Shown here: in pieces, positions 54,401-62,707 of the stretch
How positions within the stretch are numbered: the first letter of the stretch is position 1
Layout: the number at the start of each line of letters is the position of its first letter
Assembly (NCBI GenBank): GCA_050331815.1
Contig: JBHJGM010000013.1
Coordinates: 72,878 to 136,877, forward strand
DNA from: JBHJGM01 sp050331815
GTDB taxonomy: Bacteria; Verrucomicrobiota; Verrucomicrobiia; Opitutales; JBHJGM01
Reading direction: 5' to 3'
DNA: 64,000 bases
Translations under genes and position numbers: made by a program
Notes under the pieces: model-generated
The model's database searches: none
What the model was told of the DNA's origin: nothing
The model's input: only the letters and a program-made list of their open reading frames with translations

Positions 54401-54578
54401 CGAGTTGGCTGCGGGCACCAGCATCTTCCTGACCGACACGGATGGTGACTCCGTGGCTGACGATGTCGATGCCTTCCCACTGGATGAAACCCGTTCGAGC
54501 TTCCCGCCACTGGACGGCGGCGACCAAACAGGGCCCGTCATCGACCTCCTCATTCCCGAGAACGCCATACCCCTCTGA
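51435..54578 (+). CDS. Large secreted protein with Ig-like, beta-helix and calcium-binding repeats
   Basis: 1047 residues with a signal peptide (ATVTAILLMVALLPSLTA). A beta-rich N-terminal half includes FPFYGASYDRIYVSSNGLIT, a nidogen-like start, and an Ig-like part (about 465-545, VDFYANDVLIGSDSTPSYNF). A right-handed beta-helix follows (about 635-840, AINAAKSFDIIEVRPGLYNE; GGGIYLYDGSLTVVSSTIAD). The C-terminal third has thrombospondin type-3-like repeats (DTDGDGVSNEDELAAGT, DTDGDSVADDVDAFPLD) that bind calcium. It is likely displayed on the cell surface together with the RHS protein encoded 47 bp downstream. Confidence 0.8.
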   Translation: MKATVTAILLMVALLPSLTAQSPSDPGIGEVFIHDASSDAFQFRWWAKAGEYYFVQQTEDLRATWNYFPYAVKGNDAVAGIGFTQPNAPHMFFRVLYTNDPADALLTSDFDADNVPNKFELDNAFDPFDISDGNSNNLPDEWELFYDDEFGVFPVPLRAALTFRESSVVPLYLSNPISPDATFSISVLNNVAPGQIVYSFEDSLTGSAAYSWTDISTTGALIAGISEHDDASVEIVLADVSADFSFPFYGASYDRIYVSSNGLITVGSPSTKPSNRSIPSTKAPNGFIALFWDDLDTDDQNTNDAGEVYVKGEADRVIIQFDGVTRDEPDTTTDANTFQAVLHENGTIEFFYKEMKGLLNSATVGVESPSGYYGTEAWGDSDEITSDLAVRFTPISRPFVDISPDTGTLLVGQVLALNAQFNAYELGPGTYTANVEISHDGTGTTPWQFEAILEVTNPPSNISITDPDDGDDFWMDQGFNLNVFVTALDSDFGIERVDFYANDVLIGSDSTPSYNFFNWVPPGEGRYSLVAVAVDQFGAESPSEPVQVTLYQDLDEDLMPDTWELAEFGTTDVLSSADEDFDGVPNIFEHRHGTDPTHAQSFPSFIEAQPLDPLAPPATDNYYIVDGVSNTTYKKSTIQQAINAAKSFDIIEVRPGLYNEDIEIPSNKRVYLFARDGARATIIDGGGANDSVVVIRSESVVRGFTVQNGSDDDDGGGFYVSVSGAQDSPRILDCLIINNVAGDQGGGIYLYDGSLTVVSSTIADNRAASGHGLYNRSSSNEVFLVNCLFWNPHLNGTDFAGQTGSISADKVVSRNTSTGNVLIDGMDQSTDIVGLNGFYGLYHASPAKDAGSSSTYGKFDFDQEERSDGLIDIGVDEVVDADTDGMADTWEAFYGLTDPNANADSDSLTNLQEYQARTNPASEDTDGDLLFDDDEVLSLGTDPTVADAHTLLNDDNADGIVDYYGLILLGIYPTSMGVDTDGDGVSNEDELAAGTSIFLTDTDGDSVADDVDAFPLDETRSSFPPLDGGDQTGPVIDLLIPENAIPL

Positions 54579-54625
54579 GCCTGACTACCATGGGCAAGCT
54601 TCAGCAATTCCTTCATTCGCCACAC

Positions 54626-57600
54626 ATGAATAACTTCAATATCATTCTCGGGAGCCTGATACTCGCCTCAAGTGCATTGCACGGGGCGGAGTCTTCACCC
54701 GGCAGCATCGCCTCGGAGGTTTCATTCGATGCCTCTGCTCTGGCGCTGCGGCATGAGCAGGTCAAAAAGACGGTTCCCTATGGCGGCGTGTCGGGCCGGA
54801 TCACGTTGCGTCCGCTGGATCTTTCCCGGGTCCCCACCGAGGAGGAATTGCGCCTTTCGGGACAGTTGGGAAGCCCGTTGTCTCCGGTTGGCCAGGCCGA
54901 ACCGATGCTTATCAGCGATACCACCGCCAGAGAGCGCCAAGCGGCGGACAACCTCGCTTTTGGCCGGGCGATGCAGGAGTGGAACAAGCACAATTATTCG
55001 GAGGCAGTCCGGCTCTTCAAGGCGCATCACACAGATTTTCCTTCCAGTCCGTGGGCGGGCGAATCTGTCCTGCACATGGGCTGTGAGGCTCAATTCAATG
55101 GGCGCTGGGATGAAGCCCTAGGCCGGTTTGAATGGATCATCGATAATCTTCCGGAAGGCTCGGACATCTATCAAAAAGCCCTCCTGCGACGGGCAGTCCT
55201 GTTGATGGAGCGAGGCGATTTCAACGAAAGCATCGCGGGCTTCCGCCTGATGCTCGTCACCGAAGCAAGCTGGCAGAGGCGCACCTACGCGCAGAATTGG
55301 ATTCGCCAGTTGAGCGCCTACAAAGGCCACCAGGCAAGTTTGCGAAACTGCGGCGGAGCCGCTATCGCCCATGTCTTCCGCATGCGCGGAGATTTGGAGA
55401 CCGCCACCGGACTGAGTGAAATGGCGGCGTTTGGCGACTACGGATTCACTTTGGAGGAACTTGAGGCTCTTGCGAATGCCTCTGGGCTGAAAGCGGACAG
55501 CGTGCGAGTGTCGCCCGAAAAATTCGAAACCCTGTCTTTCCCGTTCATTGCCCACTACAAAGACGAGCACTTTGTGACCGTTGAAGGCTTTGACCAAGAT
55601 GGTAACGTCAAGGTCTTCGATTCTAGGGTGGGCCGGGTTGTGTCGATGAGCCGGGATTCCTTCCTCGCGCAATGGTCGGGTCTGGGCCTGCTGCTGGACG
55701 CGGACGAGGATCTGCCCGAAGGTATTTTCGAAGCCTCCAGCGACGATCTCCATTTCGTTGGCGGTTGCTGTGGCCTTCCGCGACCGGAAGACGGACTGGG
55801 CACATGCCGGGAGGGCAAGGCTGGCTGCGGACTGCCCGTGTGGTCGGTCAACCCGGTCAATTTCAACTTGCTCGTTCAAGACACGCCCCTCTGGTATGAT
55901 CCCGTGATCGGGCCGGAAATTCATATTACCCTGACTTACAACAGCCAGGATGCGCTCAACCAGCTTGCCCCGTTCGGCAACAAGTGGACCTTCAATTACT
56001 GCGCCTACGCCATGGAGGCTCCCGGCGGAGCGGTCACGATCATTATGGGTAGCGGACGCCGCGATGTCTGGACGCCCGACGGAGGGGGTGGTTACACACC
56101 TCCACCGGGAAAGGCCGCTTACAAATTGCTGAAAACAGGTGCCTACGCATACGACCTGACTCTGGCGGACGGGACCGTTTACGAATTTGCCGTGCCTCCC
56201 GCGATGCCGCCTGGCACGACCAACATGCTGCTGGTCGCCATCAAGGACACCTATGGCCAGGCGGTCCGACTGAAACATGATGCCAATGGTGCGCTGGTGG
56301 GAATCTGGGACGCCCGATACCCGGCGATGAATCCGGCAGACCCGCATACCGAAATCAGCTATGATGCCACGACCGGCTTGGTCGCGAAGATTACGGGCCC
56401 GTATGGACGTGAGGCAACCTTCAGCTACGAAGAAGCCGCCGTTCAGGGCGACGGCGGAGCGACCACTTACAACCTGGTTGGACAGACGGACATGGGAGGC
56501 ATCGCCTACAGCTACGGGTATGATGAGAACCCGGAAATCGTCGCTCCGGGAGCGTATATGAGCAGCATCACGCTTCCCTATGGTTCGGAAGCAGCCACCA
56601 CGCAATTCCTCATCGAACCGGCGGATGCGGATACGCCCAACGGCTTCGACAAGTATCCTCCCATCGGTGGACTGATGTGGGAAAACTACCGCATCACAAT
56701 AACCGATCCTCTCGGCCACAAGTCGGAGTACTACTACGACGGGTACTCACGCGATGGGTATATCCGCGACGCCAATCAATATGACCCCACCGTCGGCCCG
56801 ATGTTTTCCGGGGCGGTGGCGACCAAACTCGACTATACTTTCCTTTCGGGCAGCAGCGGTGCTGGCATGGTCTCCCGCATCACTCACCCCGACGGGACCT
56901 ACATCAACTATAGCGACTTCAACGGCAACAAACAGCCCCGGCTCATCAAGGACGAAGAAGGCAACGAAACAAGCGTCACTTACAATACAAGCGGGCAGAT
57001 ACTGACCGTCACCGACGCACGGAGCAACGTCACCCGCTTCGCCTATGCCGACAGTGGAGCGGGCCTAGGCCTGGACCTGGTTGAAATTTCCTCCGACTCG
57101 GCGAACCTGCGTATCGCTCATATCGACTATAATGCCCATCGGCAGCCACAATCCGTTTTCGATGCCATGGGGGTGGAGACCTACTTCACCTACAATGCGA
57201 CAAACGGCCTGCTCGAATCGGTGACCTACGATCGTAACGGCTCTGATGAGCTGACTCTCACTTACGAGCGCAACAGCCTCGGCCAGATCGAATACGTGAA
57301 AAACGGTGCTGTGACGCTCAGCAGCATGACATACGACACCGTTGGGCGAGTGGATACCATTATGGACGTTCTGGGCGTCCTCCGAATCTACGACTATGAC
57401 GACCTGAACCGGCTCACCACCACCACGTACCCCGATGGCACCTACACGGAGAACGTCTGGACGCCGTGTTGTGGGCTCCTGGAGAAGTTCATTGATCGCA
57501 ACGGCAACTCTACCCAGTATTTCTACGACGCCAACCGCCGGGTCACCGCCGAGATTGACGCGGAGCGGCGCATAACCGCCTACAGCTATGAGCCCAATGG

Positions 57601-59755
57601 AAACCTTGAAAGCCTGACCGATGGCGAGATGAATACGACCACCTGGGAGTATGACGCCCGCAACCGCGTAACGAAACGGGTCTATCCCGACGGCACCTTC
57701 GTCGAATACGGCTATGACGATGTGGGGAACGTCACCGCCTTCACCAATGCCCGTGGCCAGATTGTCCAATACGACTACGACGACGTTTACAACCGGACAA
57801 AGATCTACGGCGCGGTTCCCACGGTTGAGTTTCTCGACTTCGATGCGCTGAACCGTCCGGGGCGCATGCTTGACCAGTTCGGCACCACACTTCTCACTTA
57901 CGACGATCTGAACCGGGTCAATACCGTCAATGGACCATGGGCGGACGATTTGGTGGACTACGATTATGATAACCTCGGGAGGCTGACCAGTCGCCTCATC
58001 AACGGCGTCGGCGTATCGGCCATCAACTACGACGCTCTCAGCCGCATTGAGGACATGACGAACGCGCTCGGGCAGTTCGAATTCGCCTATCAGGGCAATA
58101 GCGCGCTGCCTTCGCGCATCGACTACCCCAGCGCGACGCCGGGCATGCACACGGACTACTCCTACGACCTCACCCTTAGCGGCGAGGCGCGGCTCACGCA
58201 GATTCACAACCAGAATGCCACCGGTGGCCTGCTTTCCCGTTTCGACTACGAATACGACGCGGTCGGCAACATCAAGGCCTGGGAGCGGCGCTGGGGCAGC
58301 CCCGAGGTACTTTCGACCTACCGCTTCGGCTACGACACCGCCCACCAGCTGACCCGCGCCGTGCTCCATGACGCCACCGGGGCGGTGGACACAAACTTCG
58401 TTTACGGCTACGACGCCGCCGGGAACCGCGTAACGGAGCAGACGAACACCGGACCAGTTACAGCCACCCACAATACGCTGAACCAGTTGACCGAACTGGA
58501 TTCAGGGGGCCAGATGCTCATCAGCGGAACCGTTGATGAACCGGCGGCGGTGACCGTTTCTTCCGGCGCGCAAAGCGTGGACGCGCGGATGTATGCGGGT
58601 AACGTCTTCGAGGCCGAGTTGGACCTTGCGCCCGGCACGCACGATGTCTCGGTCGATGCCACCGACGTCAACAACAACACCACCAGCAAGGTCTGGCGGG
58701 TCACCGTCGCCGGTGGCGTGGACCGCACCCTGACCTACGACCTCGACGGCAACCTGCTATCAGACGAGGAGCGCACCTACGAGTGGGACGCCTTAAACCG
58801 GCTGGTCGCCATCAATTACACCGGCACCAACAAGCGCACGGAATTCACCTACGATGGCTTCGGCAACCGCGCGCGCATCAAGGAACTCGACGGGCTGACG
58901 ACGACCACCAACAACGTCTTCATCTGGTGCGGTGACACCATCTGCCAAAAACGGGATGCGACCGGGGCCACCGTGGTTAGGGACTACTACGCCGTCGGCT
59001 TCGTCGAGGGGACAAGTAGGTATTTCTACACATTCGACCATCTGGGCAGCATCCGCGAAATCGTCGCTGCCAATGGCACAACCGTCACCGCCCGCTACGA
59101 CTACGACCCCTGGGGCAACGTCATCGAGGTCGGCGCCATCACCGTGGGCAGTGACTTTCTCTACACCGGACACTTCTACCACGGCGAGAGCGAGTTGTTC
59201 TTGGCGAAGTATCGAGCCTACTCGCCAGAGTTTGGCAGGTGGCTCAGCAGGGATGTTCTCGAATACGCAGAGCTTCTCCCGGAGGGACCAAATCTTTACG
59301 GCTACGCTGGCAATAATCCTATAAGTTGGGTGGACCGACTTGGCTTGACGATACAACACGAGCAAGATAAAAACGGAAATAATATTTTAAGAGATTCAAA
59401 AACGGGTAAGTTCCGAAGCAAAAAAGACTTCAATAAACAGTTACGAGCCTTAAACGCAGCGAAAAAGGATGAATGCGCTATTCTTCGAGAAGTAACTGAT
59501 AAGATAAAAAAAGAAGTCGGTAGCTTAGTGAAGGGGGCGGCAAAGGAAGCGATAGATTTACCAGACTTCCTGCTTGCATCGCCTGCAATCACTACAGAAA
59601 TTATTGCCATGAGAGCATATTCCCAGTGTCTAAAGTGTTTGACAGAGACAGCTCACAAGCCCTCCGGCTGTCATTACCGAGATTGCAATAAATTATGCAA
59701 TAACGCGAAAGAGTTGCTTCAACTAGCAGGTCAACTGGCGGAGGCGGCATTATGA
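54626..59755 (+). CDS. RHS-repeat polymorphic toxin with internal C39-peptidase-like domain
   Basis: 1709 residues. The ATG at 54626 is chosen because it begins the signal peptide (MNNFNIILGSLILASSALHG); an ATG at 54590 is upstream. After TPR-like helices a C39-like cysteine-peptidase domain runs from about 240 to 345: NCGGAAIAHVF (Cys), HFVTVEG (His), DSR (Asp). YD repeats fill about 420-1520, then the core ends with YRAYSPEFGRWLSRD and NPISWVDRLGL. The last 138 residues are a variable tip with a Cys-rich end (CLKCLTETAHKPSGCHYRDC), presumably the toxin. The RHS shell encapsulates the tip until release. The immunity-gene start overlaps its stop. Confidence 0.9.
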   Translation: MNNFNIILGSLILASSALHGAESSPGSIASEVSFDASALALRHEQVKKTVPYGGVSGRITLRPLDLSRVPTEEELRLSGQLGSPLSPVGQAEPMLISDTTARERQAADNLAFGRAMQEWNKHNYSEAVRLFKAHHTDFPSSPWAGESVLHMGCEAQFNGRWDEALGRFEWIIDNLPEGSDIYQKALLRRAVLLMERGDFNESIAGFRLMLVTEASWQRRTYAQNWIRQLSAYKGHQASLRNCGGAAIAHVFRMRGDLETATGLSEMAAFGDYGFTLEELEALANASGLKADSVRVSPEKFETLSFPFIAHYKDEHFVTVEGFDQDGNVKVFDSRVGRVVSMSRDSFLAQWSGLGLLLDADEDLPEGIFEASSDDLHFVGGCCGLPRPEDGLGTCREGKAGCGLPVWSVNPVNFNLLVQDTPLWYDPVIGPEIHITLTYNSQDALNQLAPFGNKWTFNYCAYAMEAPGGAVTIIMGSGRRDVWTPDGGGGYTPPPGKAAYKLLKTGAYAYDLTLADGTVYEFAVPPAMPPGTTNMLLVAIKDTYGQAVRLKHDANGALVGIWDARYPAMNPADPHTEISYDATTGLVAKITGPYGREATFSYEEAAVQGDGGATTYNLVGQTDMGGIAYSYGYDENPEIVAPGAYMSSITLPYGSEAATTQFLIEPADADTPNGFDKYPPIGGLMWENYRITITDPLGHKSEYYYDGYSRDGYIRDANQYDPTVGPMFSGAVATKLDYTFLSGSSGAGMVSRITHPDGTYINYSDFNGNKQPRLIKDEEGNETSVTYNTSGQILTVTDARSNVTRFAYADSGAGLGLDLVEISSDSANLRIAHIDYNAHRQPQSVFDAMGVETYFTYNATNGLLESVTYDRNGSDELTLTYERNSLGQIEYVKNGAVTLSSMTYDTVGRVDTIMDVLGVLRIYDYDDLNRLTTTTYPDGTYTENVWTPCCGLLEKFIDRNGNSTQYFYDANRRVTAEIDAERRITAYSYEPNGNLESLTDGEMNTTTWEYDARNRVTKRVYPDGTFVEYGYDDVGNVTAFTNARGQIVQYDYDDVYNRTKIYGAVPTVEFLDFDALNRPGRMLDQFGTTLLTYDDLNRVNTVNGPWADDLVDYDYDNLGRLTSRLINGVGVSAINYDALSRIEDMTNALGQFEFAYQGNSALPSRIDYPSATPGMHTDYSYDLTLSGEARLTQIHNQNATGGLLSRFDYEYDAVGNIKAWERRWGSPEVLSTYRFGYDTAHQLTRAVLHDATGAVDTNFVYGYDAAGNRVTEQTNTGPVTATHNTLNQLTELDSGGQMLISGTVDEPAAVTVSSGAQSVDARMYAGNVFEAELDLAPGTHDVSVDATDVNNNTTSKVWRVTVAGGVDRTLTYDLDGNLLSDEERTYEWDALNRLVAINYTGTNKRTEFTYDGFGNRARIKELDGLTTTTNNVFIWCGDTICQKRDATGATVVRDYYAVGFVEGTSRYFYTFDHLGSIREIVAANGTTVTARYDYDPWGNVIEVGAITVGSDFLYTGHFYHGESELFLAKYRAYSPEFGRWLSRDVLEYAELLPEGPNLYGYAGNNPISWVDRLGLTIQHEQDKNGNNILRDSKTGKFRSKKDFNKQLRALNAAKKDECAILREVTDKIKKEVGSLVKGAAKEAIDLPDFLLASPAITTEIIAMRAYSQCLKCLTETAHKPSGCHYRDCNKLCNNAKELLQLAGQLAEAAL

Positions 59756-60213
59756 TTAGCAGGAACGCAGCAAAGAGTAATTTAACTTTTTTGGCGATGG
59801 TTTTTGCCATTGGCTTGATAGCATTCATTATGGTATTCGAACATGGGCGAGAGGATCGCGAAGTTTCTGTTCAAGAACAATTTGACAAAATAGTTCTCAA
59901 AAAGGATATGCTCTTATTCGTAGCACCCGAAGGCGCAAATGGGAATAGTTTTTCCAGCATGAGAATATCATATACAGACGCAGGATTTGGAGTCACCCTA
60001 AGTGGACGACAGGGAGAAGTGTTATTTGTCGCGCAAATCTCGACCGACAACACCCTAAATTACACAAGGTTCGTCAATGATTCGTCCTATTTCGATGCCA
60101 ATGGTGATGGTATTCATGAATTGTTGATTAAAAAACAAGGCGATGATTTTGTTCGCTATTATTTGACAGAATCACCTTGGGTAAATGACTCTACTCTCCA
60201 AACAAGTGAGTGA
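59752..60213 (+). CDS. Putative immunity protein for the RHS tip
   Basis: 153 residues. Its ATG overlaps the RHS stop (ATGA). One N-terminal membrane helix (FLAMVFAIGLIAFIMVF) anchors a beta-rich outer domain (GFGVTLSGRQGEVLFVAQIS). Membrane anchoring suggests that the toxin acts in the periplasm or at the membrane, or must be caught on entry. Base composition is more AT-rich than the RHS core, which is usual for exchanged tip/immunity modules. No family is recognised. Confidence 0.65.
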   Translation: MISRNAAKSNLTFLAMVFAIGLIAFIMVFEHGREDREVSVQEQFDKIVLKKDMLLFVAPEGANGNSFSSMRISYTDAGFGVTLSGRQGEVLFVAQISTDNTLNYTRFVNDSSYFDANGDGIHELLIKKQGDDFVRYYLTESPWVNDSTLQTSE

Positions 60214-60260
60214 TCTTGACCCTAATGGTGGCCTGTGCCCTGACCTGCCCCTGGAGGGTG

Positions 60261-60386
60261 GAGGGTGCGATTCCTGGATTTCGTCCTCCTTGAAAGCAAC
60301 TTATGTCTTTTTGAAGATTCTTAGAGGGTGCGATTTCTGGATTTCCTCCTTCTTGACAGCAACTTACGGTTTTTTTAAGATTCCCG
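60261..60386. repeat. Two direct 63-bp repeats downstream of the immunity gene
   Basis: Units at 60261-60323 and 60324-60386 both begin GAGGGTGCGATT and share TGGATTTC, AGCAACTTA and AAGATTC. They lie between the immunity gene and the IS remnant. The plus-strand frame through them encodes a 21-residue repeat, but it has no start of its own with a ribosome site. Confidence 0.7.
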
Positions 60387-60410
60387 CTTGAAACCCAAGC
60401 ACACCTTTTT

Positions 60411-61080
60411 TTGACGATGATGGCGGGCTGGATGAACCGCCAGCAGCAACGCGTGATCGAGTATCTGGTCGAAGAGAACCGCGTTCTGCGGGAGCAGCTC
60501 GATATTCACGCCAAGGGCAAGCGCATACGCTTCAACGCTGGGCAGCGTCGTCGTCTTGCCGAGAAAGGCCGCCGCCTCAGGCGCAAAGTGCTGATGGAGA
60601 TCGCCACACTGGTAACACCGGAGACGATTTACGCCTGGCATCGCAAGTTCGTGGCGATGAAGTTCGCTCCAAAGGGCCGGGATCATTCAGCAGCCCATGC
60701 CCGTCGTGAGGCCCGCAACGCCCTCATCATCAAACTGGCTACTGAGAACGCAGGCTGGGGCTACACTCGGATCCAGGGTGTCATGCAGTCCCTCGGCTGG
60801 CACAAGCTCAGCACCTCGACCATCGGCGAAGTCCTGCGCGAGGCGGGCATCCGTCCCTCGCCTGAACGCGGCAGCCGCCTCGACTGGAAGACCTTCATCC
60901 GCATCCACGCCGACCAACTCGCTGCTACGGACTTCTTCACCGTGCCCGTCTGGACGCTGCGTGGGCTCGTAATGTATCGCGTCCACTTCGTCATCGACCT
61001 GCTGACGCGCAAGGTCGAGATCACGCACATCGGCTGCCAGTACACGGGCGACTTGATGCTTCAGATCGCCCGAGGAGCGC
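60411..61080 (+). pseudogene. Transposase with integrase core, 3' truncated
   Basis: The frame reads AGWMNRQQQRVIEYLVEENR, an N-terminal helix-turn-helix region, and an rve-type core with ENAGWGYTRIQGVMQSLG, RIHADQLAATDFFTVPVW and YRVHFVIDLLTRKVEITHI. The DDE core is cut after DLMLQIARGAP, so the last catalytic Glu is lost. The cut coincides with the left arm of the inverted-repeat element at 61083. A second, shorter fragment of the same family is at 63388. Confidence 0.8.
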
Positions 61081-61082
61081 CA

Positions 61083-61156
61083 AAAGGGGTCAGGCCTCCG
61101 CAGAATTTGATGAATGAGCAGTATCACCAATTTTCTTGCCGAGGCCTGACCCCTTT
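61083..61156. mobile_element. Inverted-repeat element (REP/MITE-like) with 16-bp perfect arms
   Basis: AAAGGGGTCAGGCCTC (61083-61098) and GAGGCCTGACCCCTTT (61141-61156) are perfect inverted repeats enclosing 42 bp. A single related arm (AAAAGGGGTCAGACCTC) is at 62080-62096, preceded by a tandem GACTCAAAAGGGG/AGACTCAAAAGGGG. The element truncates the transposase on its left and abuts the orphan RHS tip on its right. Confidence 0.7.
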
Positions 61157-61597
61157 GGCATTTGCCATGGAGGATCGACTACAACATATGGGACTTGGGG
61201 TAACAACCCAACTGGGCAGGGGAATGGACTGTTTGAGGATCTGGAAGCAGGAAGAGGCAGTGATGCTTCACGTTCATGCGATATTTCGGATGAACAGGAA
61301 AAGAAACTGATGGATGCGATTAACAAGTATAAAAATAAAGGAGATGATGCATGGAAGCTTGGGCATCCTTGTTCTGGTTTTGCATGCTCCGCTTGGGAAG
61401 CAGGCACCGGAGAGAGTTTAAATTCTAATTGGGGTCCAGTTAGCAATCCAACGACGTTGAAGAATTCCATTACTGAAGCGAATGGTGGTGTTTCACATAA
61501 TACCGCAACATCTCAAAACAATACAGGTTCAACTCCATCTTCATCTTCACATTCATCTGGCTCTTCAGTCACATCTTGTGGTTCTTCGCTACAATGA
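61141..61597 (+). pseudogene. Orphan RHS C-terminal toxin tip (displaced module)
   Basis: About 145 residues without RHS core or start codon of their own. The sequence begins DPFGICHGGSTTTYGTWGNN, continues through NGLFEDLEAGRG and DEQEKKLMDAINKYKNKGDD to HPCSGFACSAWEAGTGE, and ends in a Ser/Thr-rich tail. PCSGFA resembles the catalytic Cys box of NlpC/P60-like peptidases, and similar tips occur at the ends of RHS proteins. The inverted-repeat element lies directly upstream. A lipoprotein gene overlaps its stop, so it was a toxin/immunity module that could be recombined onto the active RHS gene. Confidence 0.65.
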
Positions 61598-61947
61598 AAA
61601 TAATAGCGGTAATTTTATCGATGGTATTAGGAGGCGCAGCCTTTCTATTGTCATCCTGCAATAAAAAGGCTCCTATGATACTAGAGTCAGACGACGTTCA
61701 AGATTTTAGAGTTGTCGAAGAGGCATCATCAAATAGCAGATATTTGAGCATTAGTGGATTGGCATTCCATAGTTCATTGGCCGTATCTAATATGACAACA
61801 GAAACAACCGGTAAGGATTTAAATATTAAGATCATGCTGAGTCCTGCAAAAGAGGGTTTGAGCGGTCGATTTAGTTATAGAATAATACTTCCTCGTGGCA
61901 TAGAACGTGTTACCTTTGGTGAGGATGGAACACTTATATGGCCATAG
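61594..61947 (+). CDS. Lipoprotein, putative immunity protein of the orphan tip
   Basis: 117 residues. The ATG overlaps the tip stop (ATGA). The lipobox is LLSSC (Cys at about residue 22). The mature domain (RYLSISGLAFHSSLAVSNMT, SGRFSYRIILPRGIERVTFG) is a small beta-sandwich without a recognised family. Periplasmic lipoprotein anchoring fits a partner that neutralises a peptidase-like, wall-directed toxin. Confidence 0.6.
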   Translation: MKIIAVILSMVLGGAAFLLSSCNKKAPMILESDDVQDFRVVEEASSNSRYLSISGLAFHSSLAVSNMTTETTGKDLNIKIMLSPAKEGLSGRFSYRIILPRGIERVTFGEDGTLIWP

Positions 61948-62141
61948 CCTTCCTTCTCTCCAACTTCCTAACGATTGTTCTGCTGGCGTTGGTGAGTTTA
62001 TTGGTGTTGGTTTGCGCTTCCCGTCCGGTCGGTTGGTCCCGGTTTGGTGTGATGGGGGAAGACTCAAAAGGGGAGACTCAAAAGGGGTCAGACCTCGGTA
62101 GATATTCCGGCGTCGCGCGACTTTTCTCAATTCCTAATTGA
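61938..62141 (+). CDS. Small membrane protein overlapping the lipoprotein gene (doubtful)
   Basis: 67 residues with one strong hydrophobic helix (FLTIVLLALVSLLVLVCAS). Its ATG overlaps the end of the lipoprotein gene. The C-terminal half reads into the half copy of the inverted-repeat element, so the original gene was probably longer and is truncated. Possibly a second part of the immunity module. Confidence 0.35.
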   Translation: MAIAFLLSNFLTIVLLALVSLLVLVCASRPVGWSRFGVMGEDSKGETQKGSDLGRYSGVARLFSIPN

Positions 62142-62205
62142 TTAACACTGTTTCTCGGTTCTGAAAAACAGAGAAAAGTTCGAGGACTGTCCAACTCGGG
62201 CAGCC
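62119..62205. repeat. 87-bp dispersed repeat, copy A
   Basis: Aligns without gaps to 63510-63596 at 75 of 87 positions. Both copies start GACTTTTCTCA, share GTTTCT.GGTTCTGAAAAAC and end in GCAGCC. Copy B sits at the breakpoint of a transposase fragment and directly before the 36-bp repeat array. A minus-strand reading of both copies gives a similar peptide (SPRT.LCFSEPRN), so it may be the end of a decayed gene or IS. Confidence 0.75.
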
Positions 62206-62285
62206 AAAATTCTCGAGCTGATCTGTTGAGGGATCCCTCCCTTGCCGGTTTGACGAGTGCGAAACGCAGTCCTGTTGTCAACCGC

Positions 62286-62573
62286 ATGAAAAATCATGAT
62301 AAAGACGCGCCATGGGGAAGTGTGGAGACCGAGTTCCATCCGCTACACACGGCGGCTCGAAACCGGGACGCTGGGCGGGTGCGTGAACTGCTCGAGGAAG
62401 GGATGCCTGTCGACATCCTGAACGGGCGTGCCCCGAACGGCGATGGTGGGAACTCAGCGCTCTGGTTTGCCGCCCAGGGCCCTGGGACCGGAGGTTTGGC
62501 CGTGGCCCGGGTGCTGGTGGAGACAATAGACGCACCATTACAAGGCCGGACGGCTCTCAAATTGAGGTGGTAG
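62286..62573 (+). pseudogene. Ankyrin-repeat fragment
   Basis: 95 residues from the ATG at 62286. HPLHTAARNRDAGRVRELLE and EEGMPVDILNGR form one ankyrin repeat; NSALWFAAQGPG begins a second, which breaks off. Ankyrin proteins are common immunity partners in polymorphic-toxin loci. The frame runs into the toxin-tip fragment at about 62537, so a recombination joint is likely. Confidence 0.55.
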
Positions 62574-62695
62574 ATCTTCCTTATGGAGGAACTTGCAGTT
62601 TGCGGCCAGATTCATCGAGAGGTCCCCCTACTATACAAGTTGATCCACCCACAGGTTCCGCAGGCAAGACAATCAAAATCCGGTTTCCGGAATAA
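62537..62695 (+). pseudogene. Fragment of a third toxin tip
   Basis: In a different frame from the ankyrin piece, codons give ITRPDGSQIEVVDLPYGG, TCSLRPDSSRGPP and IQVDPPTGSAGKTIKIRFPE, then TAA. An AGGAGG site and an ATG follow within 13 bp, the spacing seen at the other tip/immunity joints. This reads as the C-terminal end of a tip gene whose 5' part was lost. Confidence 0.5.
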
Positions 62696-62707
62696 GGAGG
62701 CTAAATC

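Noticed and set aside
55118..58471. Long minus-strand frames antisense to the RHS gene
   Set aside because: Opposite-strand shadows of the YD-repeat region; no motifs or start signals.
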